Part shown: one piece after another, positions 33,036 to 44,830 of the stretch
How positions within the stretch are numbered: the first letter of the stretch is position 1
Layout of the letters: every line of letters begins with the position of its first letter
Origin: Candidula unifasciata
Taxonomy: Eukaryota > Mollusca > Gastropoda > Stylommatophora > Geomitridae
Assembly: GCA_905116865.2 (NCBI GenBank)
Contig: CAJHNH020001105.1
Span: forward strand, 71,292 to 135,291
Reading direction: 5' to 3'
Length of the DNA stretch: 64,000 bases
Position numbers and translations under genes: made by a program
Notes under the pieces: generated by a model
Database searches by the model: none
The model's input: the letters and a program-made list of their open reading frames with translations, nothing else
Told to the model about the DNA's origin: nothing

Positions 33036-33926
33036 TTATCTTCTGTAGTTAATAGTATCTGTTCTTTGAGCATGCTTACTGAGTGCTCTTGAGTTTGTTG
33101 CTTTTTTTAAATTGGACTTTTTGTGACTGCTGCGACATTTTCTATTTCCTGCAGATTTACAGTCATTTTTCTCTTCCATGACCGCATTTGTCTCTTGTCT
33201 CTGCGTGGTTAGCATCACGTCTTCTGTCATCTCAGGTATGTTTTCTCTCTCCCACTGTTTTATTTCATGATCTGTCATCTCTTTCAGCCCTGGTTGGTTA
33301 CCAATGATAAGTTTTGCACACGGTAAACTTAATACAGCCATGTCCATCTTCTTAGTGGTATATAGCGTTTTGACCCATACTGATGCTATTCTAAATTTTT
33401 CTATTCTACCTCCGAATGTTCTACATCTAACAACTTTATCAGTCATATCCTCTGGTTTCACTAATGATTTATGTATACCTGAGATCGTCGATCCTGTGTC
33501 CCTCAAAATTGACACGATTCGATTACCAACAATCCCTTTGTGTAGGTTTAACTTTCCATAATCCTTTACAGAATTTACATTATGCCCTGGTATCTTATGC
33601 CCACATTTCAAGTCTCCATATTCTTGAAACGTTTCACATATTGTGCATTTGTCTTCTAGTAGCACTGCTGCATTTGTTTCTGATATTTCACTTCCTGACT
33701 CGGAGTCTGATGTTTCACATACTGCTGCTGCTTTAAATTTTTTTTTATATTTGCAAAACTGACGCGTGTGCCCGTAGAATCCACAAGCCCAGCATTTACA
33801 TGTACTATCATATCTCTTTACCTTTTTCCTCCTATTTTCAATTTTCTTTCTGACTTCTTGTTCATATCTTACATTGGCATCGCATATCGTTTCATTAGCA
33901 TGCCTTTTTTTTTTTGCATATGTCAC
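33036..33926 (-). pseudogene. Element 1, nucleocapsid knuckle and protease
   Basis: This reverse-strand frame has a basic region, then one CCHC knuckle, CWACGFYGHTRQFC, at about residues 45-58. A retropepsin-like domain follows with active site LRDTGST at about residue 140 and a conserved CRTFGG loop. It ends beyond a Lys/Ser-rich stretch without entering RT. It is linked to gag by a frame break in an A run near 33903-33913. The knuckle binds RNA in Gag and the protease matures the polyprotein. LTR element 2 has the same DTG and CRTFGG blocks. Confidence 0.85.
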
Positions 33927-35073
33927 AATCTATTAATGTTATTTTCCTTCCTCCATTAACTCTTTTTTGGGACGGATATGCTGATCTATTATATCCTGCT
34001 TCATATGTCTTTTGTCCTTCGGCACTGGCTCCTGAGTATATATCAGTGTTTTGTGATATGAGAAAAATATCACGATGTGCTGCATAATAATTTTCTCCTA
34101 ACTGTTCAAGATGTGCTAACGAAGTAGGTTTGTGTTCCTTCAGAAATGTGGTCATAGGTTTTGGTAATGATTCTAGCAATTTACTTCTTAATAGTAAATC
34201 AACTAACAGATCATAGTTGTTGTTAATTTTGGCTGAATCCACCTATTTCTGAAAAGTTGTCTGAACTTCGGACATATAATCGACAAATGTTTGAGTTGAT
34301 TTTGGTTTTAAATCAATGAATTGCAATCTGTATCCTGCTTCTTGTAGGTCATAGTGTCTCATTATCCGGTCTTTAATATACTCAAAATCAAGTCGTAAAT
34401 TTTCTGGCACTGTCTCCAGTATTTTTAACGGTTCTCCTCCAAAGTGTCTTTGGAAAAGTATTTCCCAATCTTCTTTTGGAATTTTGTGAAACCGAACTTG
34501 AAGTAAAAATGCTGAAATCCATGATCCAATGTCATCCTTTTCACCAAAATTCTTTATTAATCCTTTGTATTTTGTAAATTTATGTTCTTCTTCTTTAGCT
34601 CTTTCCCTTTGTGCTGCCAGTTCTGCTTTGGATTCATTATCCATTTTTTTTGTTCTTATCTGTGCTTCAACCTTTTCTCTGTCTGCATTTATTTGTGCTG
34701 CCAACCGCTCTTGTTCAAGTTTTAACTCTTGCAATTTGATTTCTTTCTCATGGTCTAATTGCTGTTGTTTCATTGCTGCTTCATGCTGTAACTGCTTATC
34801 TTTCAGTGCTGCTTCTTGTTGTAATTGTTTTTCTCTCAATTCTGCTTCTTGTTGTAATTATTTATTTTTCAGTTCTGCTTCTTGTTGTAATTGTTTTTCT
34901 CTCAGTTCTGCCTCGTGGGCGCGTGCTGCGGCTTTTTCTTCTCGATCCAATTGTTGTTGGATCCTTTGTGCTTCTTTATCTTCCTGTTCTCTTCCTTCAC
35001 AGAATTTTCTCAATTCCTCTCCTGATAACCCTAACTGTTCTCCCAGATTTATGTATTCTGCTAGGTTTGACAT
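33895..35073 (-). pseudogene. Element 1, gag
   Basis: Reverse strand from ATG at 35073 (MSNLAEYINLGEQLGLSGEE). An N-terminal helical segment is followed by a long Glu/Gln/Lys coiled coil of tandem phrases like REKQLQQEAELK (about 35000-34600), then a capsid-like region (KIPKEDWEILFQRHFGGEPL). Two in-frame nonsense codons are visible: TAA at about 34858 within the coiled coil, where a Gln codon is expected, and TAG at about 34243. The downstream part 34242-33895 stays collinear with gag of element 2. It is therefore a pseudogene. The Cys/Ser-rich forward frame over the coiled coil is its antisense shadow. Confidence 0.85.
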
Positions 35074-36681
35074 TTTAAAACTGATTATTGTAACTTATTA
35101 CTTTTGAAACTGTTTAAATTTAAGATAAATCCCGTATTATTTATTTTATACCCTTCTTTAACTAAATAATTAAAAGTTTAAATTTAATTCTATCCCCTAT
35201 CAAATTTTTATACTCAACTAATAAACAAACAAAAAATTATCTATTTTACTTAAATAGAATAATAGAATATCACAATCAAGGAACCTGAAACGAGAAAAAA
35301 GAAAGCATATAAACAATATAATGAGTTAATTCTTTTTTCTTGGTCCTGGTGATGGCTCCCTTGCTATTCTGCTGTTGGAATGGACTGGATTAGGTTTGTG
35401 GCCCTTGATGCTCGGTTGCACGTCTTTACTGTCTCTTGACACGCTCTTCTGATCTTTGTAGGACACTGCTTTTGTCTTGTGTCGTGGTCTAAGTCTGTAG
35501 ATGATCTTAAAAGACTACCATTAGTTTATGTTCATTTAGTAAATCAAATAAGTCCAAATGTCTTTATACCATGTAGTTTAACAATCTACACTGAAGTTGA
35601 TCAGTTGGCACAGATCACTGTTGTTGAATATTCACAGTCAGTGCATATTAATGTCACTTTAATTTTCACCACAAATTGTTAACAAATGTTAAGATTCTCA
35701 CTGAAACACTTTTCTTAAAGCGAATGTACGTAGTTTCACTTTACAACCTGAATAGTCATTGTCTATCACATTGATCACTGTTCTTAATGTCTATCCATTA
35801 TAATTCGTAAATATTTCGTGACGCAATTAATGTCGATAAACACCACTCCTTCCTTGCCAACACAATAAACACTTGAACTCACCTTTACGGACGTATTACA
35901 AACATTTAGTAGTAAAAGTACTACTTCTGGTACTGACTGGACCCCGTTGTTATTTTTATTGACAAGTATTCTTGACTTGAGGCATTCACTTGTGGCAGGT
36001 GTGCTGTACGGTTGCCTCGAGTTAGCTGTCGCTGATGACCTCTTATCTGCTACTGTGTTGTACTTGACCGTTGTTGATGACCTTGCTCGCTGTAACTGAG
36101 TGCCGTCTTGGCCCCTGGCAATGCAGTTTTTGCGGAGAAATCTAGTCCGAAATTGGTATCTCTGGTTTATGACCTCTTGTTTGACGAACAAAACCCACGT
36201 CAAACAATGATCACAGGGATACACCTGCTGACAATTTTCCGTCGTGGATTACCCACCACAAGTGTCAAAAGTTCAGCTTACACTGTCTCTTCCAGCGACG
36301 ACGTCGCGGGATAAAACGTGTGCAATTTTTTAACACGTGGAGTGAAAACATTACCCAGTATTGCTTCGCCGTGTTTCTACCAATTTTTCTCAGGCTAGCT
36401 TGTTAGTTTGAGAATGACCAGAGTCTGGAATTCAGTTGTCCCGGTTTTACTTAATGCCCTTTGACAGCATGTCCTGGTCTTACATAATACCCCGACATTT
36501 CTTTAAACTCCATCTTCCAATACACATAGTCACTCTCTGCTTACGGCTGCCGGTGTTTGCCTAAATTTTACGTCTGTCCACAACAACACTACACGTAATG
36601 TACTGCCACAGTTAGAACAAGCCTCCAATGTAATTCATACTTATAAATTACAATGTATTCGCACTTAGGACGGGTTCCCAA
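35074..36681. other. Element 1, 5' leader
   Basis: About 1.6 kb between gag and the 5' LTR. It carries the primer-binding-site candidate at its far end but no recognised coding domain. Open frames (35784-36224) resemble no family I know. Confidence 0.5.
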
Positions 36682-37235
36682 TGTAATGACTGCACTTGTG
36701 TCTCCTCCACACTGGATATCTCTGGTGCCGAGTTAACACTGGCTCTGATGTCTAGAGGGTCACAGCTCAATCAAAGCAGACATGATCTCTCTTCACGGTC
36801 ACACGACTTCTAACAACGGTTTACACCAGCGGCACATTTCACGAGTTTATTATCACTGTAGCACAATACACGAATCACAGGAGAATCCACTTACAGCATT
36901 CGGACAATGGACGTTGACATCATCACGGCTGGCTTCAACAATCAAAAAGGGTAACATAACAGCTGGCCTTCACGATCATTCATTCGTCGCCGATTCAGAT
37001 CCACATACTCTCGTCATTCTCCATTCATCTTCACAGCTTCAGATGCACTTCCTTCCAGTCTGGGGCCCAGTCACCGAATGCCCGCCTGATTCTCAATCCC
37101 CCAGATCTCACAATTCACACGTGACTCACTCTTTCCTGTCGTTTCACCATATCTCCGTGAAACCCATGCTCTCAGGGACTTCCCTAATTATACCAATCAT
37201 CCCCTGACGTTATCCCTATTTATAACATCATTACA
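36682..37235 (-). repeat. 5' LTR of element 1
   Basis: Starts TGTAATGACTGCACTTGTG and ends CATTACA, with ACCAT following at 37236-37240. A primer-binding-site candidate is next to it on the low-coordinate side (36668-36680). Confidence 0.92.
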
Positions 37236-37545
37236 ACCATTATTTGGTAAAGAAAACTGACTTCCCAAAACAGTATCTTCACACAAAACGAAGTTTATAT
37301 ATAACACTCAATTTTCCTGTTATTTTGTAGCTTTGTTCCTAAATAATAGGGGGAAATAGCACTAGAACTAATTGACACCCAACAAAAATCGCCTTTTTAC
37401 TAATATTTATTCTATTTGTGCCAGCTGACTTTGCTATCGTTGTACCCTTCGCATCAGGTACACATTAGACCTATCCCTGATCAAAGTTTGACTCTATAAA
37501 AGAATGAGACAAGTCTGCTTCGTTGTTCGTTCCTTGTTTCTGTGC
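37236..37545. repeat. Repeat family R, copy 2, right part
   Basis: Continues the alignment to 12276-12430 and 12630-12760: TATTTGGTAAAGA, ATAACACTCAATTTTCC, ACTAGAACT and GCCAGCTGACTTTGCTATCG. Confidence 0.7.
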
Positions 37546-38330
37546 AATGTTAACTTGTTGCTTTCAATTAAATGTTGGAGTGTCTGACTATTTGCGTCAA
37601 ACCAGTCCTTACATCTATGTTCCCTAATCCCATAGACTGTTGCAGCTGTTTTTTGTCTCCATAATCTTATCCCATTTTAAACCTGCTGTAGAGATATCCT
37701 GGATATCGGTGAAAGCATCTTCGAGCAGCTGTTGGAACTCTAAACACTTTTCAGGGTCTTAAGTTTTATAAAAATTGAACCTAGAGATTGTTTCTTGAAG
37801 TGAAAAATTCTCTAGCTGTTGTAGCTAGGGCAGGGTCAGTAACGGTCAGCACTGTAGTAGATGTAAGTTAGTGATACATGGTTCAAGTGCTGCCTCCTGG
37901 TGAGAATAAGGTCCAGCTTTGATCTTGGATGCTTCCTTGACACTTTATGGCGGTCTTTAGACTTGAAACAGAAGTTTATGATGCACAGGTCACTTATAGT
38001 GCAGAATTAAATAGTTATAGTCCGTTTTCATTCCATGTAACTAACATGGTGTTTTCTTAGGCAAACTGGCCATGCGTTTGAGTCCGACCCAGCGTGAGCA
38101 TAAAAATCAGCGAGTATGTAGATGCAGTCAGATTTAGGAAATGCTTTCATTGCTTGATCCAGTTCCTCATAAAAAAGAATTCTTTGCATCCTCTGTTGAC
38201 GTCAGTACTGGTGCACATGCAGTAACAAGGGAGATAAAACCGCTTGAGATAGACAATCTTGGGGCTAATATTCTGTCATTTTCTCCAGCTGGACTTTAAA
38301 CTGATCCCACAATGAATTAGCTACTGCACA
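37546..38330 (-). mobile_element. LINE endonuclease fragment
   Basis: Reverse strand. GFISLVTACAPVLTSTEDAK and NSFYEELDQAMKAFPKSDCI near 38080-38250 match the central APE-type endonuclease of LINEs often annotated as craniofacial development protein 2-like. A diverged LADFYAHAGSD replaces the usual GDFNARVG. Downstream HHKLLFQ-like and SKIKAGPYSHQEAAL-like pieces are the frameshifted DH-RSK region, followed by a linker to 37550. It is truncated before RT. Confidence 0.7.
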
Positions 38331-39360
38331 TCCCACTCCCCTTCCTGGTCGACCCAGCCTTGATACCAGGTGCAATCATTGGAAGTAAAGGGGGCCGGTG
38401 TGATGCTGACCACATCACCCACCAGGTGCCGATTGGTCTATACAAATATAGGTCTAGCCCTATATTCCCAATACACCTAAACGCATGGAAAAGGGACCTT
38501 TACCTTACATCCCACTCTATACTTCAGGATTGTTCCCTGGCGTCTGCTTTTCCAAAAGAAGGTATAATTATTTCCTTTAATGGACCCGTCATCCATATCA
38601 AGTTTATTGACCTCGCCATCAATGATAGCCTCTTTTATCCCAACACCAATGTTTTCCAGGTCAGTGGAAAACCCAGGACATATGGTCCTGACATGCCAAG
38701 TTGCAAGCAGAAGCTTGAACTTAATGTTTCTTTTTTATTCCTCCTTTCCATAGTACAAGGCCTGGACAGTAATGCGACCATATGTTGCCCATACTTCATG
38801 ATTCCTAGACCTACCTTGTTTACCCCAAATAAAAGACGTTTGCAACAAAGCTGGCTGTAGAAGCTGCTAGATCAGAAGAGCAATACTCTATCTGCCCAAC
38901 TGTCGGAGCTTCTTTTCTAGACCAGCTGCCAGCCAAGGCTAAGGGTCTGGTCTGCCCTGCAATAACATACAGTTTTCAGGTTGCACTTCCTCTTCCTAGA
39001 ATAAGGCTGGTATCCTCCCCAATGACCTCCTGAGCCCGAAGCCGTTGGCACAATATGTGATGTCAGGTCTGGTATACACCACCCAACATTCGGCTTTCCC
39101 AGAAGATAGGTGGGACCGACTACTGTTATACGGTAGCTCGGTCATATCTTTTCTTGACCTTTCCTTCAGTATAAAATGAAATAACAAAACATCATTCCTC
39201 TTTTTTTTGGGGGGGGGGGGGAATTTACGAATATCGATGTGTCAATGTCGTTTGTGATGCTGTTGGACAGTGTAGGAGTGTGTGAACGACATACTGATCG
39301 AATAATTCAGCACACATTTGACTGCGTCATCAAAAGAAGAAACTGTCTAAATTAGATGAT
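38331..39360. other. Unassigned region with an unrecognised open frame
   Basis: A forward open frame of 166 codons (38360-38860) has no family resemblance and is set among LINE debris, so it is probably not a gene. A T/G homopolymer junction lies at about 39200-39221. Confidence 0.3.
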
Positions 39361-39945
39361 TTTTAACCACCACCGCCTTGTGGGAAGTTCTCATAAGAAC
39401 AAAGGCTAGGGCAACAAAGCCCAACAGAAAATGTGGGTAGGCAGAGCTCATAAGCCCTGGAAGGCAATCAGCCTATGGGAGGGGGAATCCTGAAAATAAA
39501 CCTCAACCTTCGAAGTCGGAAGATGTCAGCCTACTTGGCACGGGACTAAAAATCGGACATCTACGCACTAGCGATATGGTCATGCAAACAACATTATGTT
39601 ATGGTGTCATTCCTAAGGGAGGTGAACGGGAGAGGATGGCGCCGGGCCCCCTGCCTCGAAGGGGCCCACCCCATGCTACTAGAGCCACAATCTCTGAATC
39701 TTCTAGAGTGAATAGGGAAGAAAGGAGTAATGCAACTGGACACAAACTGACAATTATGCACTGGAATGCTGAGGGAGTGAGGCTGAAGAAAACTGAACTA
39801 CAAAATTTCTTGAAGCAGCACGATACTGACCTATGCTGCATCCAAGAGACTCACCTCACAAGTGCACATAGATTCTCTATCAGGGGATACCAAATCTTCC
39901 GACACGACAGGTTAAATCGTCCAAAAGGAGGAGTCTTGACTGCTG
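39361..39945 (+). mobile_element. Host LINE, 5' region and endonuclease start
   Basis: Begins with a probable 5' UTR (no recognised coding) and then HKLTIMHWNAEGVRLKKTEL and CCIQETHLTSAHRF, the N-terminal endonuclease motifs (catalytic N and QET). At 39945 the sequence is interrupted by a different LINE; the same reading continues at 41269. Confidence 0.8.
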
Positions 39946-41255
39946 CGGCAGCAACGGAGCTAAGAAACAAAGGATGTGAACTGACAATATGTTGGATTCC
40001 AGCCCACAAAGGAATAGCTGGAAACGAAGCGGCCGATCTAGCTGCCAAACAAGGCATCAACAGCGCCGATGTACTAAACATAGGACTAATTAAATCCGAA
40101 GGCCGCGCAGCCACTAAACAACTTCTGTTAAAAGCCTGGGAAATCCAGTGGCATAACTGCAAGCAGGGAAGACATGCATACAATCTACTTAGGAAACCAA
40201 GGCCCCAGCCTCAGATAAAAGAACAAACGAAAATCCCGACCGTCAACAAACTCTGAAATCTGAGGCTGGGACACTGGGCCGATGTATACAAAAACCCAAC
40301 GTGCCCTACCTGCAGATGCCAAAACTCAATAGGCCACTACATGTTAGATTGCAAAAAGCATGACATCTCTCGAAAACCGATCCTTGACTACTGTGCGACC
40401 CACAAAAAGAAAGTATCCATCACAGAGTGGCTGCACACCACGAGCGACAAAGCCCTGGAAGCGCTCGTCAAACAATTCATTAGCAGAACTTCAGGGCGGA
40501 ACCGCCCGATAGTCGACAACCGCATAGCAACAACTCAATCCGCAACCCCATCAAACAGCGCGAACCTAGAGTGAATCGCCACGACCTGGGGGAAACAACC
40601 AACCAGCGAACAGACAAACGGACGCGGCCATCGAAAGCCAAACCCGACAGCAATCTCCCCTCACCTAGCAAGCTATCTATCTCACTCACTCCTTCGACCT
40701 TGCTTTATGTCCTACTCAGCTTTTCAAGCTTTCAATTTTCTCTTAATTTTTTTGCATAAACTGTGTTACATCCCCACTACTTCTATACCATGTGTGGCCA
40801 GATTAAAACTGGATAAAAAATTGAAGAAAAAAAAAAAGGCCAAAAAAAATAAAAACCAAACCAAAATAAATGAAGGCAAGAAAAAAAAAAAAAACGCTTA
40901 ACGCACTTACACATGTAAGATGCAAAAAATAAAAAGCACAAAAAAGATTTCAAGTGGGACCCTGAAAGGGGCCGTGTGGTTGGAACTCAGTGACAAGCTT
41001 ATCGATTTCGATGTGGTGTACAAGGAAACAGCCAAGGAACAATCACGGACAGAGTGCGTAACAGCTCACACAGGCAAAAAGGAAAGGACAAATAGTAAGA
41101 TCGGCAATCAAGGCACAACCAAACGCCTACAAAAAACAAAACGACCTAGAGTCAGCACACAAACAAGGACTTGATATAGTCACCGCTCAATCAGGAGCAG
41201 ACTGAAAGAGTCGAGGAGTTTTGTAATTTTTGTTTTCTACCAAGTTCAAGTTCAA
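39946..41255 (+). mobile_element. Guest LINE: 5'-truncated RNase H and 3' UTR, inserted in the host LINE
   Basis: Starts within an RNase H domain (CELTICWIPAHKGIAGNEAA then DLAAKQG). A C-terminal region with a zinc-binding-like pattern CPTCRCQNSIGHYMLDC near 40305-40355 follows, then about 670 bp of A-rich 3' UTR ending in a TTCAAG repeat tail. The element lies between two copies of GTCTTGACTGCTG (39933-39945 and 41256-41268), a 13-bp target duplication. The abrupt 5' end is typical of incomplete target-primed reverse transcription. Confidence 0.85.
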
Positions 41256-43230
41256 GTCTTGACTGCTGTCAAGAACACGATCACAGCTTGGGAAACCCAG
41301 AGATCTCAGTGTGGGGATACAGAGTTTATCACAGTCACTATCAAGGGTGCAAGGGAAGATGTGACAGTATGCAACATCTACTCACCACCAAACAGAGATA
41401 TTAATCTGGGACCCATTTAACTAAACACAGAAAACTGGATTGCTGTCGGAGATCTAAATAGCCACTCACCTAGCTGGGGCTACACAGACCTCAATGCGAA
41501 AGGAGAAGAGGTAGAAAACTGGATAATCAGCAACACTCTAGTTCTGATAAATCATCGTGACGACCCAGACACATTCTTCTCTCGAGCTTGGAAGAAAACT
41601 AGCACCCCAGACTTGGCTATAGCAACTGAAGATGTGGAAAAAGTTACCAGCCGGGATGTATGTCAACAGCTGGGAGGCAGTGATCACAGGTCCGTAATCC
41701 TGTCTATTAACAAAAGTAGAGAGGTTACTAAGGAAAGGGACCCTCCCAGATGGCTAACTAGAGCCTTTTCCCTTCCCATTTGGTCGACATGTTGAAGAGA
41801 GTCTTCTTCAGAAGACTGGAAATAAATGCCAAACTGAAGATCCTCAACACAACTATTCTAAAGGCAGCCAAGGGTAACATACCACGAGGCAGCAGGAAAA
41901 ACTTTAAACCTTACTGGTCGCCTGAACTGGTCACTCTGTATTCCAAACTTAGTACCAGGAGGGAAAATATGGAGAAGGATCCGACAGATAAAAATATAAT
42001 ACTTCATAACAGAGCAAAAGCAGCCTTCATCAAAGAGAGAAAAAATCAGATGAGGGAAAGCTGGCCCAAAAAGACGGCGTCATTTAACCTCGAGACACTT
42101 CACGTCTGTGGAATCTCACAAAAAGCCTGAATGGAGACAAGACAGAAAAAGCTAGAGTTGTACTCCTAACAGACGATGGAGCGGTTACTGGCAAGGTAGC
42201 AGCAGATGTGCTAGCTGAAACACACCAGAAGGAAACTGGGGTTCATATTCCCATGCAAAGAATAAAAGAAGTACGAAACCAGACCAAGACTCTTCTAGCA
42301 GACTCTAGCACAAAAACAAACGAGGCCTGCATGTCAGAAAAGTTTACCATGCAAGAGCTGGAAGTTGGAATTGGAGAGTTGAAAATGAAGAAAGCCCCAG
42401 GGGCTGACGGCATTACAAACGAATTTCTCTCTCATCTTGGACCTGCTGCCAATAAGTTTCTTCTCTCCATTTACAGCCAGAGCTGGCAAAAAGGTGTGGT
42501 ACCGTCAGCCTGGAAGGAAGCTCTCATCCAGCCTATCCTTAAAAAGGGTGGAGACAGAAGATACCCAAAAAGCTACAGACCCATCAGCCTTCTTAGTTGT
42601 GTAGGAAAATTGACGGAGAAATTAGTAAATAAAAGACTAATGTGGTTCTTGGAGACAAACTCTGTAATCACCACCACACAGACAGGATACAGACAGCACA
42701 GAAACACAGAGGACCAGTTGATAAATCTGGCACAGGAAATAGAGAATGCCTTCCAGGAAAAAAAGAAAGTTCTTGCTGTCTTTTTTGACCTCTCTCGTGC
42801 TTTCGATACAGTTTGGAAAGAAGGCCTACAACTAAAACTGCTACAGGCAGGAGTTGTGCACAACATGTACAAGTGGATCAAAGACTTTTCTTTTCCAACG
42901 CAGAGCCAGATTCAGAATTGATGGACACATCGGCAAACTGGCAGTATAAACAAACTCAACAGGAAAGAACAAACAACAATTTTTAGACTTCGGACTGGAC
43001 ACTGTGGTCTTCGAGCACACCTGTACAGGATAGGCATAAAAGAATCTGCTGCCTGTGATTGTGGAGCAGAAAGACAAACCCCTGGGCACATACTACAGTA
43101 CTGCCCTTACCTCTCCCAGCAAAGACTGTGGATCTGGCCCAGTGAAGCCACATTGAAAAAGAAGCTAAGGGGGACCAGTGGCCTCAATGTTTAGCATGAC
43201 TGATGTCGAACGCAGAAGAAGTCATATCTG
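41256..43230 (+). mobile_element. Host LINE, rest of endonuclease, RT entry and 3' end
   Basis: Resumes as AVKNTITAWETQRSQCGDTE, then VTVCNIYSPPNRD and IAVGDLNSHSPSWG, the endonuclease core with GDLN and, later, a GSDHR motif near 41680. A stop sits inside it (about 41420). RT begins near 42380 (KKAPGADGITNEF, SYRPISLLSCVGKL, AVFFDLSRAFDTVW with the first catalytic Asp). At about 42920 it jumps to the C-terminal block RLRTGHCGLRAHLYRIGIKE and CDCGAERQTPGHILQYC, so RT motifs with YADD and the RNase H are deleted. The 3' end is TTTAGCATGACTGATGTCGA and a GAAGAAG tail. Confidence 0.85.
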
Positions 43231-43333
43231 AACAAGACCTGATACGAAAATGAACAGAAAGTGACTGATGTCGAACGCAGAAGAAGAAGTCATATCTGAA
43301 CAAGACCTGATACGAAAATGAACAGAAAGTGAT
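43199..43333. repeat. About 65-bp duplication of the LINE 3' tail
   Basis: TGACTGATGTCGAACGCAGA through ATGAACAGAAAG occurs twice, starting at 43197 and 43262, differing mainly by one AGA in the tail. Confidence 0.85.
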
Positions 43334-43929
43334 GATACATAGAAAACAGGCATGATAACATGATATCTATAAGCTCAGTCTTAGAACAGACGCAACAATG
43401 TAGTTGGGAAGGGACGGGGAGGGGGCCTATAAAACAGGATATGTATAATGAATTAAGGTTAGTTGCGTAGTACGTGGGGAAACTGTAAGGAATAGTTATA
43501 TACAACATTAGTACCCATTTAAGGCTGTGTTCACCCGGATGTGAAGGTCATTATTGAAAACATCGGACCTGAATCCACGGTCTTCCATTCCGCAGGCGAG
43601 CGCCAAGCCGCTACGCCACAGCGGTTCGCTTGTGTGTATTTGCATGCATACATATATATGCGAGTGGGTATGCACATACATAAACATGCATTCCTTCGTG
43701 GCCGAGCAGATGTGATCCTTGATCTTCTGACCACGGAAGGAAGAAAAGCGATATACGGCACGCCTGCTTGTCAGCGCCGACACGCATCATACATTGCACA
43801 GTGATTTTTTGCAGGTTATAGAAGACAATATTGGGTTGCTCAGGCATTACTCGTTCTGTTTTTTCGGATCTGAACCTTGAATCTGGTAAGGAAATGGTAG
43901 GGTAACCAGTAGAATAAAGACGTTATATC
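43334..43929. other. Unassigned spacer
   Basis: Overlapping open frames on both strands at 43508-43850 have no recognisable family and are probably chance. Confidence 0.3.
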
Positions 43930-44150
43930 CTTACGTCCTTTTTAGGACGTATTTTGTTGTTATTTGAAGCCCCACTCTGGCTTTTGCCAGGTGCCGCAAT
44001 TTAGGCAGGCCATAAATGTGGCCAATTGTCTGAACGCGGTTTCTGGGACCTCTCCACGGTGATCCTCACCCACATGGTGGCACTTTGTGTCATCGGGTGT
44101 TTTTCGCTTGTGTGATGTCTTGGTAGGGTAGAAATTCATTCATTCATTCT
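43930..44150 (+). repeat. SINE-like repeat family A, copy 4
   Basis: The best-preserved copy. It starts at the palindrome ACGTCCTTTTTAGGACGT, carries TGGCTTTTGCCAGG, GGTTTCTGGGACCTCTCC and GTGGCACTTTGTGTCATCGG, and ends in an ATTC-repeat tail at 44134-44150. Confidence 0.85.
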
Positions 44151-44419
44151 ACATTCTTTTCAGTCTGCATAAAACTGTTGACAAAAAAGCATCTGGTAGT
44201 TGATTTGTAAGTTTAAGCCCTAATTCTTGAAATGTCTGTTTATAAAAGTTTAGTTATTTATATCTTAGGATCCGTCGTTCGACACGTACAAAGCGATAGG
44301 CTTTCACGTAACAAAAACGCTGAAGTAGTAGCTACACAGAAAGCACTTCTCATATGCATGCTTTAGAATTGGTTCCATTAGCGTGCTTAAAAAAATCGAG
44401 ACAGGATAAGTTTGAAGAG

Positions 44420-44830
44420 AATGGTTGGAGGCACCGAGGAAATCATTGTGACGGGAATCAGGTTCGTGTTTGTGCCGGGGCACTCTGGGGGTAAGATGGA
44501 TTGAACGAGCGGATTGGCGTGTTGGCAGGGCTACCGTAGGTATAGGTCAAGCAATGGACCGGGCCAAGATACTCATTGCTCTGCAGAAAGCAGGCAAGTA
44601 AATGATTCAAGGAGACGACGCTAAGTCGGCAACATTCAGACTACAACTTCATTTTAAAAGAGGTGTCGGCAGGTATGAACACTATACCGACAGGAAAGGA
44701 AGAATAGTAAACTACCACAGACCTGATGTTATCAGTCGCCACACGCTGGGGGAGATACCGAAGATGGGATTCTAGTGCTTATGGATTGTCTGATTTCTAA
44801 TGAGGGACGATTAACTAGAATAATTGTTTC
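44420..44830 (+). mobile_element. I-like LINE 3' fragment
   Basis: TGIRFVFVPGHSGGKMD near 44455 and a frameshifted MDRAKILIALQKAGK near 44550 match the RNase H end of the LINE at 62526-63995 (TFIFVPGHAGVDGNERAD, MDHADIINAL). It ends near 44820 with a degenerate CTAACT-like tail. Confidence 0.65.

Larger units (their letters stand above)
31114..37235 (-). mobile_element. LTR retrotransposon 1 (Ty3-type), RT and integrase missing
   Basis: Complete outline on the reverse strand: 554-bp LTRs at 31114-31667 and 36682-37235, both TG to CA (TGTAATG and CATTACA). A 5-bp duplication ACCAT lies at 31109-31113 and 37236-37240. A candidate primer-binding site starts one base inside the 5' LTR (TGGGAACCCGTCC). 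A purine tract, AAGGGGAAGAGAGA, borders the 3' LTR at 31668-31681. The interior has gag, a zinc knuckle, an aspartic protease and an RNase H tail. No RT palm and no integrase are seen. By eye the LTRs differ at roughly a dozen positions (about 2%), so the insertion is not very recent. Confidence 0.93.

Noticed and set aside
34529..35107. Forward Cys/Ser-rich 192-codon frame
   Set aside because: Antisense of the gag coiled-coil repeats of LTR element 1. The reverse strand has the recognisable gag, knuckle and protease order.
36782..37207. 141-codon frame and its 31346-31639 counterpart
   Set aside because: Both lie within the two LTRs of element 1. There is no domain and the frame is not preserved between copies.
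38360..38860. 166-codon forward frame as a host gene
   Set aside because: No start context, domain or splice support, and it is embedded between LINE fragments. Left as unassigned.
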